DNA from: Pseudomonas purpurea
Lineage (GTDB): Bacteria > Pseudomonadota > Gammaproteobacteria > Pseudomonadales > Pseudomonadaceae
Length of the DNA stretch: 64,000 nucleotides
Assembly (NCBI RefSeq): GCF_039908635.1
Contig: NZ_CP150918.1
Span: 5,472,001 to 5,536,000, forward strand
Direction: 5' to 3'
Below the pieces are notes generated by a model. The model did no database searches and had not been told where the DNA came from. It saw nothing but the letters and a program-made list of their open reading frames with translations. Below are positions 28,286 to 36,924 of this stretch, piece after piece. The position numbers and the translations under genes are program-made. Within the stretch, counting starts at the first letter, position 1, and each line of letters begins with the position of its first letter.

Positions 28286-28357
28286 ATGAAAGCCATTACT
28301 CTGGAAGCAAAAAAAATCGCCAACCTGGCTTGCCTGGTTGCCGCTAAAGCCCGCTAA
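28286..28357 (+). CDS. 23-residue peptide, candidate precursor peptide
   Basis: ATG 28286 lies 8 bases after a strong AAGGAG (28272-28277). The product starts MKAITLEAKK and ends VAAKAR; it has one cysteine (residue 16), four lysines, one arginine and one glutamate and could form an amphipathic helix. It is too short for normal gene callers. It is directly followed by a perfect hairpin and by genes for a flavin dehydrogenase, a diiron oxygenase and an exporter, the layout of RiPP precursor genes. It lacks the Glu/Tyr pair of PqqA and the C-terminus of mycofactocin precursors. A regulatory leader peptide is the main alternative. Confidence 0.65.
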   Translation: MKAITLEAKKIANLACLVAAKAR

Positions 28358-28365
28358 GTAAACGA

Positions 28366-28395
28366 AGAGCTGGGGAGTGCCGGCTACCCAGCTCT
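28366..28395 (+). promoter_or_regulatory. Intercistronic hairpin after the peptide gene
   Basis: Perfect 9-bp stem AGAGCTGGG (28366-28374) / CCCAGCTCT (28387-28395), 12-base loop, starting 8 bases after the peptide stop. No U-run follows, so it should stabilise or process the short upstream message or partly attenuate readthrough rather than terminate. This arrangement commonly sets a high precursor-to-enzyme ratio in peptide operons. Confidence 0.75.
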
Positions 28396-28427
28396 ATCCT
28401 GAGGTTCTCAAGAGCACCCCAAGAACC

Positions 28428-29510
28428 ATGCATATAAATCCTTATTTGTTCATTCTTGCCCGCACACCTTATCAAGTTGTATGGAACTACAAAAACCATA
28501 CACAATTTGAACTGGACGAAGAACATTCGGCTCGACTGGCACACCTTATAAGTACTCCCGAACACTTCGACAGCCACAACAGTATAGATGCAGCCTTTCT
28601 GGAGGCCGGGATCATGACTTCACACCCCAGCCCCGAGATTGATTGGGGATGGGACGACTTATCAAAAATATTCCATATCGGCACCAAGGACATCCCCTTT
28701 GAGCAGATGCCCGAAGATGCCCACCAATGGTCCGCGTACTACCTCGCCCACTGCGACGAAGTGCTCACCACTGAACAGCCCCGCGCCGGTTTGCATGCGG
28801 GTAACAGCGACACGCTGATATTCCTCCCTCATCCCTCGCCGGCCGCCGACATTTCAGCCACGCTCGCCAGCACCCTGCTGACCCGAAAAACCTCCAGGTC
28901 CTTCACTGGCGAAGCCATTGCCCTTGACGAGGTCGGCACCCTGCTCTACCTGTCTCTGGGCTACCTGAAGGCGCGCGAAGACGCTGTCGACGCCTGTGTC
29001 CCCGAAAACCTGCGGGCGCGGCGCAGCAGCCCTTCCGGCGGTGGCCTCAATGCCTGCGAAGGCTATCTGTATGCCCGCAACATCGACGGCCTGGCCCCGG
29101 GCCTTTATGCCTATCACCCAGACGCGCACGCCCTGAGCCCGGTCAATCCACTGCCCGATCAACCCTTGGGGCAATTGCTCTGCGGCCAGCACTTCATCGA
29201 CAACCTGCCTTGCGGGCTGTTCATCACCTCGCGGTTCGACAAGCTCTGGTGGAAATACCCACACTCGCGCGCCTACCGAATGGCCTACGTCGAGGCTGGC
29301 CATATTTCCCAGACGTTTCAACTACTGGCCACTGCCATGGGCCTGGACACCTGGTTGACCGGCGCACTGACGGACCAGCGAGTCGAAACCCTGCTGGGGC
29401 TTGAGAACAACGCAGAGCAGCCATTATTCTTTGTAGGCTGCGGGCCGGGGAACGGGCATGCGCAGTGCCAGGAACTCAACGCACTGATCAACACCCGGGA
29501 GCCTCGATAA
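28428..29510 (+). CDS. SagB/ThcOx-type nitroreductase-family dehydrogenase
   Basis: 360-residue flavoprotein. An N-terminal domain (INPYLFILARTPYQVVWNYK, about residues 3-22, then a helical segment) resembles that of SagB-type enzymes; the C-terminal half is an FMN-binding nitroreductase fold with RKTSRSF, SSPSGGGLNACEGYLY, EAGHISQTFQLLATAMGL and FFVGCGPG. SagB enzymes oxidise azolines to azoles in RiPPs, but no cyclodehydratase (YcaO) is present, so the substrate is open. ATG 28428 is preferred over a GTG at 28377 in the hairpin. Early codons are AT-rich. The stop overlaps the next ATG (TAATG). Confidence 0.85.
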   Translation: MHINPYLFILARTPYQVVWNYKNHTQFELDEEHSARLAHLISTPEHFDSHNSIDAAFLEAGIMTSHPSPEIDWGWDDLSKIFHIGTKDIPFEQMPEDAHQWSAYYLAHCDEVLTTEQPRAGLHAGNSDTLIFLPHPSPAADISATLASTLLTRKTSRSFTGEAIALDEVGTLLYLSLGYLKAREDAVDACVPENLRARRSSPSGGGLNACEGYLYARNIDGLAPGLYAYHPDAHALSPVNPLPDQPLGQLLCGQHFIDNLPCGLFITSRFDKLWWKYPHSRAYRMAYVEAGHISQTFQLLATAMGLDTWLTGALTDQRVETLLGLENNAEQPLFFVGCGPGNGHAQCQELNALINTREPR

Positions 29511-30307
29511 TGCCCGGCACCGCCACGCAATCACTGCCGCTACGTTTCACCCTGGGGGACTGGGACACCAAAGCAGCGGTACGTAATCACCGACATGCCT
29601 ATGTGCTGCCCGACGCGCTGGAACAAGCACTGGAAACCAAAGACTGGTTCCCACCGGCCTTCCTGCCCTACCTGCAACACCCGAGAGTCGAAGCAATGGG
29701 ACAGGGCGCCTGCCAGCGGCTGGCGGCCAACCACCTGGTGTACTTCCTCGACTACACCACCCGCCTTGAACACAAAATCGTCAATCGTGCGGTCGAAACC
29801 CTCGTCCACGGCGAACTCGATATCGTCGTCCCCTCCGCCATGAAAACCGCCGCCCTGCAGCTCTACACAGACGAGGGTTATCACGCGTTGTTTTCCAACG
29901 CGATCGCCGAGCAAGTGGCGAGCCATTACGGCATGAGCCTGCGCGGCACGTCCCCGCGCCGCATCAGCCGTTTACTTGGCGTGATCAGTCATACACCCAA
30001 CCGACATACCGCGCTGGCGTGGTTGTTGATGGGTTTTGTCAGCGAAACGATCATCGCCAAAGAACTGCTGAACATCACCCGGCAAAGCCTGGTAAGCGGC
30101 GTCTATGAAATGCTCAGGGACCACCTTGAAGACGAGGCCCGACACAGTCGTTACTTCTGCGAGGTGTTCGAGCACCTGTGGCCGACCCTCGACGCCCGTC
30201 AGCGCACATTCGCTGCGGACCTGTTGCTGGAAATCATCATGATTTTCTTCGAAATCGATGAGCCGTGGCTGAGCAGCAGCCTGCACAGCGTCGGCCCTGC
30301 CGGCTGA
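29510..30307 (+). CDS. AurF-like diiron oxygenase (probably truncated by frameshift)
   Basis: 265-residue protein with the full carboxylate/histidine set of AurF-type N-oxygenases: Glu87, Glu122-x2-His125, Glu179, His205-x3-Glu209-x2-His212. The spacings match p-aminobenzoate N-oxygenase AurF (Glu101, Glu136/His139, Glu196, His223, Glu227/His230) closely. Such enzymes use a diiron centre and O2 to oxidise amines to hydroxylamines or nitro groups. It overlaps the SagB stop by one base. The frame ends early in PAG-stop; a one-base deletion in the CCC at 30295-30297 would extend it to 319 residues, meeting the exporter gene. All metal ligands lie before the break. Confidence 0.82.
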   Translation: MPGTATQSLPLRFTLGDWDTKAAVRNHRHAYVLPDALEQALETKDWFPPAFLPYLQHPRVEAMGQGACQRLAANHLVYFLDYTTRLEHKIVNRAVETLVHGELDIVVPSAMKTAALQLYTDEGYHALFSNAIAEQVASHYGMSLRGTSPRRISRLLGVISHTPNRHTALAWLLMGFVSETIIAKELLNITRQSLVSGVYEMLRDHLEDEARHSRYFCEVFEHLWPTLDARQRTFAADLLLEIIMIFFEIDEPWLSSSLHSVGPAG

Positions 30308-30470
30308 CACCATCGCCGACCTGCTCGGCAACCTCTCAACAGCAGCGGCGCAGCTCCAGCGTGCGCGATCAGGCGCAACGGCTACGCTGTTGGCGATGAA
30401 AAAAGCAGGCTTCTTTGACCTTTCCCACAACCGGCTACTGTTCTTGAAGGCGGGCCTTATCGATGGCTGA
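30273..30470 (+). other. Displaced C-terminal frame of the diiron oxygenase
   Basis: Open frame offset by one base, reading ADTIADLLGNLSTAAAQLQ and ending LLFLKAGLIDG-stop at 30470. Removing one C from the GGCCC at 30293-30297 joins it to the diiron protein as residues 263-319 and brings the length into the AurF-family range. The joined stop overlaps the exporter ATG by 8 bases (ATGGCTGA), which explains the otherwise odd 155-base gap in the operon. A separate 24-codon ORF from ATG 30396 is the less likely alternative. Confidence 0.7.
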
Positions 30471-31668
30471 AGTGAACACTGCGAAAGACCTCAACAAACG
30501 CCGCGCGGCCACGGTGCTATTGATGACCATGGTCATGCTCGGGGTGTTTCCGGTGGATGTGCTGCTGCCATCGTTTCCAGCGCTGTCGGAACATTTTGGT
30601 ACTTCACCCGCCGACATTGCCTTTTCCATCAGCCTGTTTGCCATCGGCATTTCCGTCTCGCAACTGCTGATCGGGCCACTCTCGGATGTCATCGGCCGCA
30701 AACGCCTGCTGCTGGCGGGCATGGCGGTGTCGGTTGTCGGCTCGGTGGGCTGCGTGATGTCCACCGAATATGGCTACTTCCTGTTGTTCAGGGTCGTCCA
30801 GGCACTCGGTTGCGGTTGTTTCGTGTTGTCCCAGGCGTTGGTCCAGGACCTGTTCGAGGGCAAGGAGCGCGATCAGTTGCGCATCCTGATGGTCACCGCG
30901 AGCGGGATCTTCATTTCCGTCTCACCACTGGCCGGCACACTGTTGCAAGAACTGCTGGGCTGGCCCGGTAGCTTCCATGTTTTTATTGCCCTTTGCGCCG
31001 CCGTCTTCCTGAAAGCCTGCCTGTTCCTGGAGAACTCGCACACACCCCAGGGGCCCCGCCACGGCATCATCGGGGCTTACCGGCTGGTCTTCAGCAACTT
31101 CACGTTCGTGGGCTATTGGTTGATCGCGGCAATCGTGTTCGCCTGCCACTTTTCCTTCATCGTCATTTCGCCCCTGATCTTCATGGAGCAGTTGCAACTG
31201 ACGGCCTATGAGTTTTCCCTGACCCTGCTGCTCTATGGCGCGGCCTACATTATTGGCGGAATCGTTGCCCGGGTGCTCGGCAACCGAATCACCCCGAATA
31301 CACAAATCGTCGTCGGGCTGAGCCTGATCGGTTTCGCCGGTGTAACGTTGTTGTACCTGTGGCACCAGTTCAGCCTGTCGACCGCGACCATCCTGCTGCC
31401 GATGATCATCTGCACCGCCGGTACCACCATCGCCCGCCCGGCGGCGACTTCGAAAGCCATGAGCCTGTTTCCCGACAATGCCGGTGCATCAGCGTCGGCG
31501 GGTAACACGCTGATCTTCATATTCGGCGGGTTGATCAGTGCACTGGTCAACCTGAGCACCGCCGACCTGCAAGTCACGCTGGCCTTCAGTTTCCTGGTGC
31601 TCAGTACCTTGGGCCTGTTGCTGAACTGGCGTATCAGTCATCGGGGCAGGGTTCTGAGCCCGGCCTGA
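30463..31668 (+). CDS. Bcr/CflA-type MFS drug exporter
   Basis: 401-residue, 12-helix major facilitator of the drug:H+ antiporter-1 group. Visible are the motif between helices 2 and 3 (GPLSDVIGRKRLLLAG, motif A), the motif D-type segment VDVLLPSFP in helix 1, and a proline-glycine-rich helix 5 (VTASGIFISVSPLAGTLL, motif C-like). As the last gene of the peptide operon it most likely exports the pathway's product or gives self-resistance. It converges with the DUF4153 gene, 6 bases apart. Confidence 0.88.
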   Translation: MAEVNTAKDLNKRRAATVLLMTMVMLGVFPVDVLLPSFPALSEHFGTSPADIAFSISLFAIGISVSQLLIGPLSDVIGRKRLLLAGMAVSVVGSVGCVMSTEYGYFLLFRVVQALGCGCFVLSQALVQDLFEGKERDQLRILMVTASGIFISVSPLAGTLLQELLGWPGSFHVFIALCAAVFLKACLFLENSHTPQGPRHGIIGAYRLVFSNFTFVGYWLIAAIVFACHFSFIVISPLIFMEQLQLTAYEFSLTLLLYGAAYIIGGIVARVLGNRITPNTQIVVGLSLIGFAGVTLLYLWHQFSLSTATILLPMIICTAGTTIARPAATSKAMSLFPDNAGASASAGNTLIFIFGGLISALVNLSTADLQVTLAFSFLVLSTLGLLLNWRISHRGRVLSPA

Positions 31669-31674
31669 ATCGTG

Positions 31675-33396
31675 TCAGGGCCCGGCGACAGGCGCGAGCA
31701 ACATGCCATCGACATCCAGGCTCTTGTAGTGGGGCGAAACACGTTTGACCCGACCATCACGAATGCGGTCGATCAGCGCCTGTGAATCGTATTGCCCACC
31801 CTCGTTAATGCCCATCATGATCCCCACTGCCTCCCATTTGTCGCTGGCAGCACGGGAGAAAATGCGAACGGGCTCGTTGTAGTCACTGCGGGGGATCTGC
31901 ACGACTTCATGGCGCCCGTCCCCATCAAGATCAACCCCCCACAACACGCAACCCAAGAGCAAACAACGGTGCTCGCTACCATTGAGCTGCACGAACTGTT
32001 CACTGCCCGGCTCCTCGGGGCCGACCCATTCCAGCACCGGCACACTCTCCTCGGTAGTTAACGAGTCGTACCATTTGCCCGAACCCTTTGCCTCTCTCAT
32101 TTTCCGGTCCAGAGCCCGACGCGAATCCGCGTCGAGAATGCTCTGCGCTTTCAGCGCTTCTTCCAGTGCCGAGAAAGCCGAATCACCAAATTCACCGAGG
32201 TTGTAGTGCAGGTAGTAAGGGTCGAAGTTCTCGACTTTCAGACGGCCGTCCAACAGTTGTTGCACCTGATATCTGGCGCTGATTTCCAGTGGGTTGAGCC
32301 ATGGACTGTTGAGAAGCACCAGCACTACCGCACACATCACGCCCATCAACGGGTTGCTGACACGCAAACTGCCCAGCCAGGACGACGAACGCAGCGCCAC
32401 CGCCCAGACCACCAACAGGCTGTAGATGCCCAGCAGCAATGTCAGCAACAGCGCGACAAAACGCACCGGTGTCAGGCCGTACTGATCGACCCGCAACCCG
32501 CTCGAATAAGCCGCCAACCCCACCAGCAAGGGCGGGCACAGCAGGCTCAAATTGATACCGCGCATCATCCAGCGGGGATAAGGCTGCGGTTGTTGACCGC
32601 CCTGAAACACACCGTTGAGCAGCAACAGATGAACCCCTGCCAACAACAGCAGAATGGGGGTCGAGTAACCGGTAAACCAGATCTGCCGCAAGCCGGTAAA
32701 CGGCAGGGCCAGGGTAAACAACACGCTGATCAGGGCGATCAGCGGCAACAGATAGCGGCAGGCATTGAACAGCAGCGAACTCAGCAGAGCAAAGATCTTC
32801 TCATTGCGCCGCCCCAGCCACATGGCCAGAGAAAACACGACGCCGATGCTGACACAGAGAAAGCCTGCGCTGAGGAGATGCGTGGTAAACCATTCAATGC
32901 CCACCATCAGGAACAGCTTGTTCCACAATGCCACCAACAGGCCGAACAGTACGGTCATCGCCAGGGCAAAGCCCACGATGAACACGTTGCTCCAGGCATG
33001 CAGGAACAGCGCTTCATAGCGCACGCGACGATCTGCCGACGTCGCCCAGGCGACAATGAAAATGCTGGCGATGTAACTCAGCAAGACCAGGCTGAAGAGC
33101 CAGGACCAACTCGCCCACTGCCACTGCATGAGGCTTTTGCCATGGGAGGTGAGTACCCAGGCGCTGATGCCCGCCACCAACAGGGTGAATCCCAGCCCTG
33201 CCAGCAGCGCACGCGGCTTGCTGGCCTTGTCGCCCAACAGTTGCAGCAGCGTGCCGCCCACCAGCAGCGCGGTGACCACGGCGGCCAACAGGCGGTAGTC
33301 GCCCGACATGTCCAGGGCATCGGAGTGCCAGATCACCACGCCCTGCACCAAACCGATGATCAGGTAAAACCATAACGAACGACTGAGGACCTGCAT
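31675..33396 (-). CDS. DUF4153 multi-pass membrane protein
   Basis: 573-residue protein with about eleven to twelve hydrophobic helices in the first 400 residues and a soluble C-terminal domain of about 170 residues, matching DUF4153. The tail contains WGVDLDGDGRHEVVQI, a calcium-loop-like or VCBS-type motif. Function unknown. ATG 33396 is preceded by AGGGAG; a longer frame adds 39 residues without features. Confidence 0.82.
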   Translation of the reverse strand: MQVLSRSLWFYLIIGLVQGVVIWHSDALDMSGDYRLLAAVVTALLVGGTLLQLLGDKASKPRALLAGLGFTLLVAGISAWVLTSHGKSLMQWQWASWSWLFSLVLLSYIASIFIVAWATSADRRVRYEALFLHAWSNVFIVGFALAMTVLFGLLVALWNKLFLMVGIEWFTTHLLSAGFLCVSIGVVFSLAMWLGRRNEKIFALLSSLLFNACRYLLPLIALISVLFTLALPFTGLRQIWFTGYSTPILLLLAGVHLLLLNGVFQGGQQPQPYPRWMMRGINLSLLCPPLLVGLAAYSSGLRVDQYGLTPVRFVALLLTLLLGIYSLLVVWAVALRSSSWLGSLRVSNPLMGVMCAVVLVLLNSPWLNPLEISARYQVQQLLDGRLKVENFDPYYLHYNLGEFGDSAFSALEEALKAQSILDADSRRALDRKMREAKGSGKWYDSLTTEESVPVLEWVGPEEPGSEQFVQLNGSEHRCLLLGCVLWGVDLDGDGRHEVVQIPRSDYNEPVRIFSRAASDKWEAVGIMMGINEGGQYDSQALIDRIRDGRVKRVSPHYKSLDVDGMLLAPVAGP

Positions 33397-33751
33397 TCCA
33401 ACTCCCTTTGGTGGCGACTGCGCGAAGGGCGGCAGTCTAACCAAGCGCGCCACCCGCCGATATCCCCGCCAACGCCATTCGGGCGATGCCTGCAGCGACC
33501 GGTCATCAGCCATCCCAAGGCGTCAGCCCTGCATCGGGCTTTCCCGGCATTCCTTCCTGACGCCAGCGGTGTAGAATCGCGAGATTCATCGCCAGTCATC
33601 CCCCGGCGGGTTTATGAGCTCAGGCTGAGGCGCGCGGCGATCCCGCAAAGTCATCGGCATCTTCAGGGCATGCGGTTATTGCTGCGTGTTACCGAGGTCA
33701 ATAGAAGCTCACTCCCCTTTTGATACCTGATTAGCCGCCCGGAGTGCTCCA
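33397..33751. other. Intergenic region upstream of ilvD
   Basis: 355 bases between the divergent DUF4153 and ilvD genes. It must contain both promoters; I saw no leader peptide rich in branched-chain residues, no riboswitch and no RNA gene. CCCGGAG just before ATG 33752 is the ilvD ribosome-binding site. Confidence 0.6.
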
Positions 33752-35593
33752 ATGCCTGATTACCGCTCGAAAACATCCACTCACGGCCGCAACATGGCCG
33801 GCGCCCGCGCACTGTGGCGTGCCACGGGGATGAAAGATGACGACTTCAAGAAGCCGATCATCGCCATTGCCAACTCGTTCACCCAATTCGTACCGGGCCA
33901 TGTCCACCTCAAGGACCTGGGCCAACTGGTCGCCCGCGAGATCGAACGCGCTGGCGGCGTAGCGAAGGAATTCAACACCATCGCCGTGGATGACGGCATC
34001 GCCATGGGCCACGACGGCATGCTCTATTCGCTGCCGAGCCGCGAGATCATCGCCGACTCCGTCGAGTACATGGTCAACGCCCACTGCGCCGACGCCATCG
34101 TCTGCATCTCCAACTGCGACAAGATCACCCCTGGCATGCTGATGGCCGCCCTGCGCCTGAACATCCCGGTGATCTTCGTCTCCGGCGGCCCGATGGAAGC
34201 CGGCAAGACCAAACTCGCCAGCCACGGCCTCGACCTCGTCGACGCCATGGTGATCGCCGCCGACTCCAGCGCCTCTGACGAGAAGGTCGCCGAGTACGAG
34301 CGCAGCGCCTGCCCGACCTGCGGTTCGTGCTCCGGCATGTTCACCGCCAACTCGATGAACTGCCTGACCGAAGCCCTCGGCCTGGCACTGCCGGGCAACG
34401 GTTCGACCCTGGCCACCCACAGCGACCGCGAACAACTGTTCCTGCAAGCCGGCCGCACCATCGTCGAGCTGTGCAAACGCTACTACGGCGAGAACGATGA
34501 ATCGGTGTTGCCGCGCAACATCGCCAACTTCAAGGCGTTCGAAAACGCCATGACGCTGGACATCGCCATGGGTGGCTCGACCAACACCATCCTGCACTTG
34601 CTGGCCGCAGCGCAAGAAGCCGAGATCGACTTCGACCTGAAGGACATCGACCGTCTTTCGCGCCACGTACCGCAACTGTGCAAAGTCGCGCCGAACATCC
34701 AGAAGTACCACATGGAAGACGTGCACCGCGCTGGTGGGATCTTCAGCATCCTCGGTTCGCTGGCCCGTGGCGGCCTGTTGCACACCGACCTGCCGACCGT
34801 GCACAGCAAGACCCTGGCCGAAGGCATCGCCAAGTGGGACATCACCCAGACCGACGACGAAGCTGTGCACCACTTCTTCAAGGCCGGCCCGGCAGGCATT
34901 CCGACGCAAACCGCGTTCAGCCAGTCGACCCGTTGGGAAACCCTCGATGACGACCGTGAAAACGGCTGCATCCGCAGCGTCGAGCACGCTTACTCGCAAG
35001 AAGGCGGCCTGGCCGTTCTGTACGGCAACATCGCACTGGACGGTTGCGTAGTGAAAACCGCCGGCGTCGACGAATCGATCCACGTGTTCGAAGGCAACGC
35101 GAAGATCTTCGAAAGCCAGGACAGCGCCGTGCGCGGCATCCTCGCTGACGAAGTGAAGGCCGGCGACATCGTGATCATCCGTTACGAAGGCCCGAAAGGC
35201 GGCCCGGGCATGCAAGAAATGCTCTACCCGACTTCGTACCTGAAATCCAAAGGCCTGGGCAAAGCCTGCGCCCTGCTCACCGATGGTCGTTTCTCCGGCG
35301 GCACCTCGGGCCTGTCCATCGGCCACGCTTCGCCAGAAGCCGCCGCTGGTGGTGCAATCGGCTTGGTACAGGACGGCGACAAAGTGCTGATCGACATTCC
35401 GAACCGCTCGATCAACCTGTTGATCAGCGATGAAGAGCTGGCCGCGCGCCGGGTCGAGCAAGACAAGAAAGGCTGGAAACCGGTAGAGGTGCGCCCACGC
35501 AAAGTGACCACCGCGCTGAAAGCCTACGCCCTGCTGGCAACCAGCGCCGACAAGGGCGCGGTACGCAACAAGGCGATGCTCGACGGGCTGTAA
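33752..35593 (+). CDS. ilvD: Dihydroxy-acid dehydratase IlvD
   Basis: Dehydrates dihydroxy-isovalerate and dihydroxy-methylvalerate to the keto acids of valine and isoleucine synthesis. The 613-residue protein has the iron-sulfur ligands in CISNCDKI and [11 protein letters not shown], and [26 protein letters not shown] near the C-terminus. Length fits the long gammaproteobacterial form. A strong terminator follows, so it is probably monocistronic. Confidence 0.97.
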   Translation: MPDYRSKTSTHGRNMAGARALWRATGMKDDDFKKPIIAIANSFTQFVPGHVHLKDLGQLVAREIERAGGVAKEFNTIAVDDGIAMGHDGMLYSLPSREIIADSVEYMVNAHCADAIVCISNCDKITPGMLMAALRLNIPVIFVSGGPMEAGKTKLASHGLDLVDAMVIAADSSASDEKVAEYERSACPTCGSCSGMFTANSMNCLTEALGLALPGNGSTLATHSDREQLFLQAGRTIVELCKRYYGENDESVLPRNIANFKAFENAMTLDIAMGGSTNTILHLLAAAQEAEIDFDLKDIDRLSRHVPQLCKVAPNIQKYHMEDVHRAGGIFSILGSLARGGLLHTDLPTVHSKTLAEGIAKWDITQTDDEAVHHFFKAGPAGIPTQTAFSQSTRWETLDDDRENGCIRSVEHAYSQEGGLAVLYGNIALDGCVVKTAGVDESIHVFEGNAKIFESQDSAVRGILADEVKAGDIVIIRYEGPKGGPGMQEMLYPTSYLKSKGLGKACALLTDGRFSGGTSGLSIGHASPEAAAGGAIGLVQDGDKVLIDIPNRSINLLISDEELAARRVEQDKKGWKPVEVRPRKVTTALKAYALLATSADKGAVRNKAMLDGL

Positions 35594-35617
35594 GGCTTAA
35601 CCGTCGGCCATAAAAAT

Positions 35618-35645
35618 GCCCCGCCAAGTGCGGGGCCTTTTTTTG
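35618..35645 (+). terminator. Rho-independent terminator of ilvD
   Basis: Stem GCCCCGC (35618-35624) / GCGGGGC (35630-35636), loop CAAGT, followed by a long T-run. Confidence 0.93.
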
Positions 35646-35695
35646 CGCTTCAGAAGACCTTGTCGGCGCCTAAAGCTGCGCAGCCGCAGCAAGGC

Positions 35696-36923
35696 TCACG
35701 GCATGCGCTCGCCCAACTGGCCCCGCAGGAAGCGATACAGCCCCTCGGCGCTTTTGCGATAACCGTCCGCGGTCAGGTGCACCAGATCGTTGCGGGCCAA
35801 CTCACTGGCCTGCCACTGGCGGATGGAACAATCACCACCCATGAAGGCCTGCCAGTCCCAGAACAGTACGCGATTGCGCTGCGCCACCGCTTTCTGGATC
35901 TGGATAACCTGCCGCAAGGGCGGCGGCTGCGCGGCGGCGCAGGCACTCGCGCCACGGCGCTTGATGGAGTCTGGCGCGCCGACCAGCAGAATCACTGCCT
36001 TGGGCACGGTTTTACGCAACAGCGTGATTTTGTCCTGCAACTGGCTACGGTATTTATCCAGGTCCAGATCGTCGTCGAACGCCTCGTTGGTGCCATAGGC
36101 CCAGGACAACCATGTCCGGGCGCAATGCCTTGAGCGTGTCCGGCCAATCGGCCTGCCACTTGTCCAGCACATCCAGCCGCGCACCGTTGATGCCCAGCGC
36201 CGAATAAATCACCCCGGCGCTCTTCTGCCCGAGGATATTCCAGCCACCCAGGGCCAGCCCCTGGGGGTTGGCGACACTCATCTCCACCGGCAGCGTCAGG
36301 TTGTTGAACGGCGGGCTGAAGCGCCACTGTCCACCCGTGGCCGCAAGCATGCGGCTGGCCTGAGTGAGATTGGTCTGGGCCTTGAGGCTGCTGTTGGCCG
36401 TCGCCTGATAGAGTGCGGAAATCCGGTATTGCTGGCGACTGCCCTGGCGCTCGGCGATCTGCACCTTGGCCCCCGGAGTCATCGGCAATGACAGATAACC
36501 GCCCAGCGGGAACTGCGTGCTCTGTTGATTACGCGCCGAGACCAGCGACCACTGGCGCTTGGCGGCGGTGAGGATGACGCGCTCATAGCGCGTGCCGGGC
36601 ACCGGCGTTGCGGCGACAAACCCTATCCCGCCGTCACCGTACTGGGCCTGCAACAACCGCCGCACCTCACCACTGAACAGGTCGGCCGCCGTGTGGGAGT
36701 CGCCCAACTGCACGATGGTGATCGGCGTGCGATCCGCCGTATTGAACTTGCGCGCCAGTGCCACCATGTTCGGATCGCCGCCCGCCACCGGCACGACTTT
36801 CTTTGAGGTGTAGCCCGGTTTTTTCAGCGCCGGCACCGGTGTGGCCTGGACCTCGGCCGTGGGGCTGCAACTGCTCAGCAGGGTAATGCTCAACAACAGC
36901 GCAATGCCGTGCAGTCGCCGCAT
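35696..36923 (-). pseudogene. SGNH/GDSL lipoprotein gene, frameshifted
   Basis: The 5' frame (36923 down to 36054) has a lipoprotein signal ending LLSSC (Cys19-20 region) and the nucleophile block IVQLGDSHTAADLFSG; the 3' frame (to 35696) has YGTNEAF (block III) and the catalytic DLVHLTADGY (Asp-x2-His). Between PDMVVL and AYGTNE one extra base sits in the GGCCC at 36098-36102 (plus strand). Corrected, it is a complete SGNH esterase of about 408 residues. It follows another SGNH gene by one base, in an MBOAT acetylation module. Confidence 0.85.
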
Positions 36924-36924
36924 G

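Noticed and set aside
28377..28427. GTG start for the SagB-type protein 17 codons upstream
   Set aside because: It lies in the loop of the intercistronic hairpin and adds residues unlike the family; ATG 28428 fits better.
30396..30470. A second short ORF starting MKKAGFFDLS as a possible second peptide
   Set aside because: Better explained as the displaced C-terminus of the diiron oxygenase; it has no ribosome-binding site of its own.
30463..31668. Bicyclomycin-type resistance cluster
   Set aside because: The exporter is Bcr-like, but no cyclodipeptide synthase or set of 2-oxoglutarate oxygenases is present.
33397..33751. Attenuator leader peptide upstream of ilvD
   Set aside because: No short ORF rich in Ile/Leu/Val codons followed by alternative hairpins was found.
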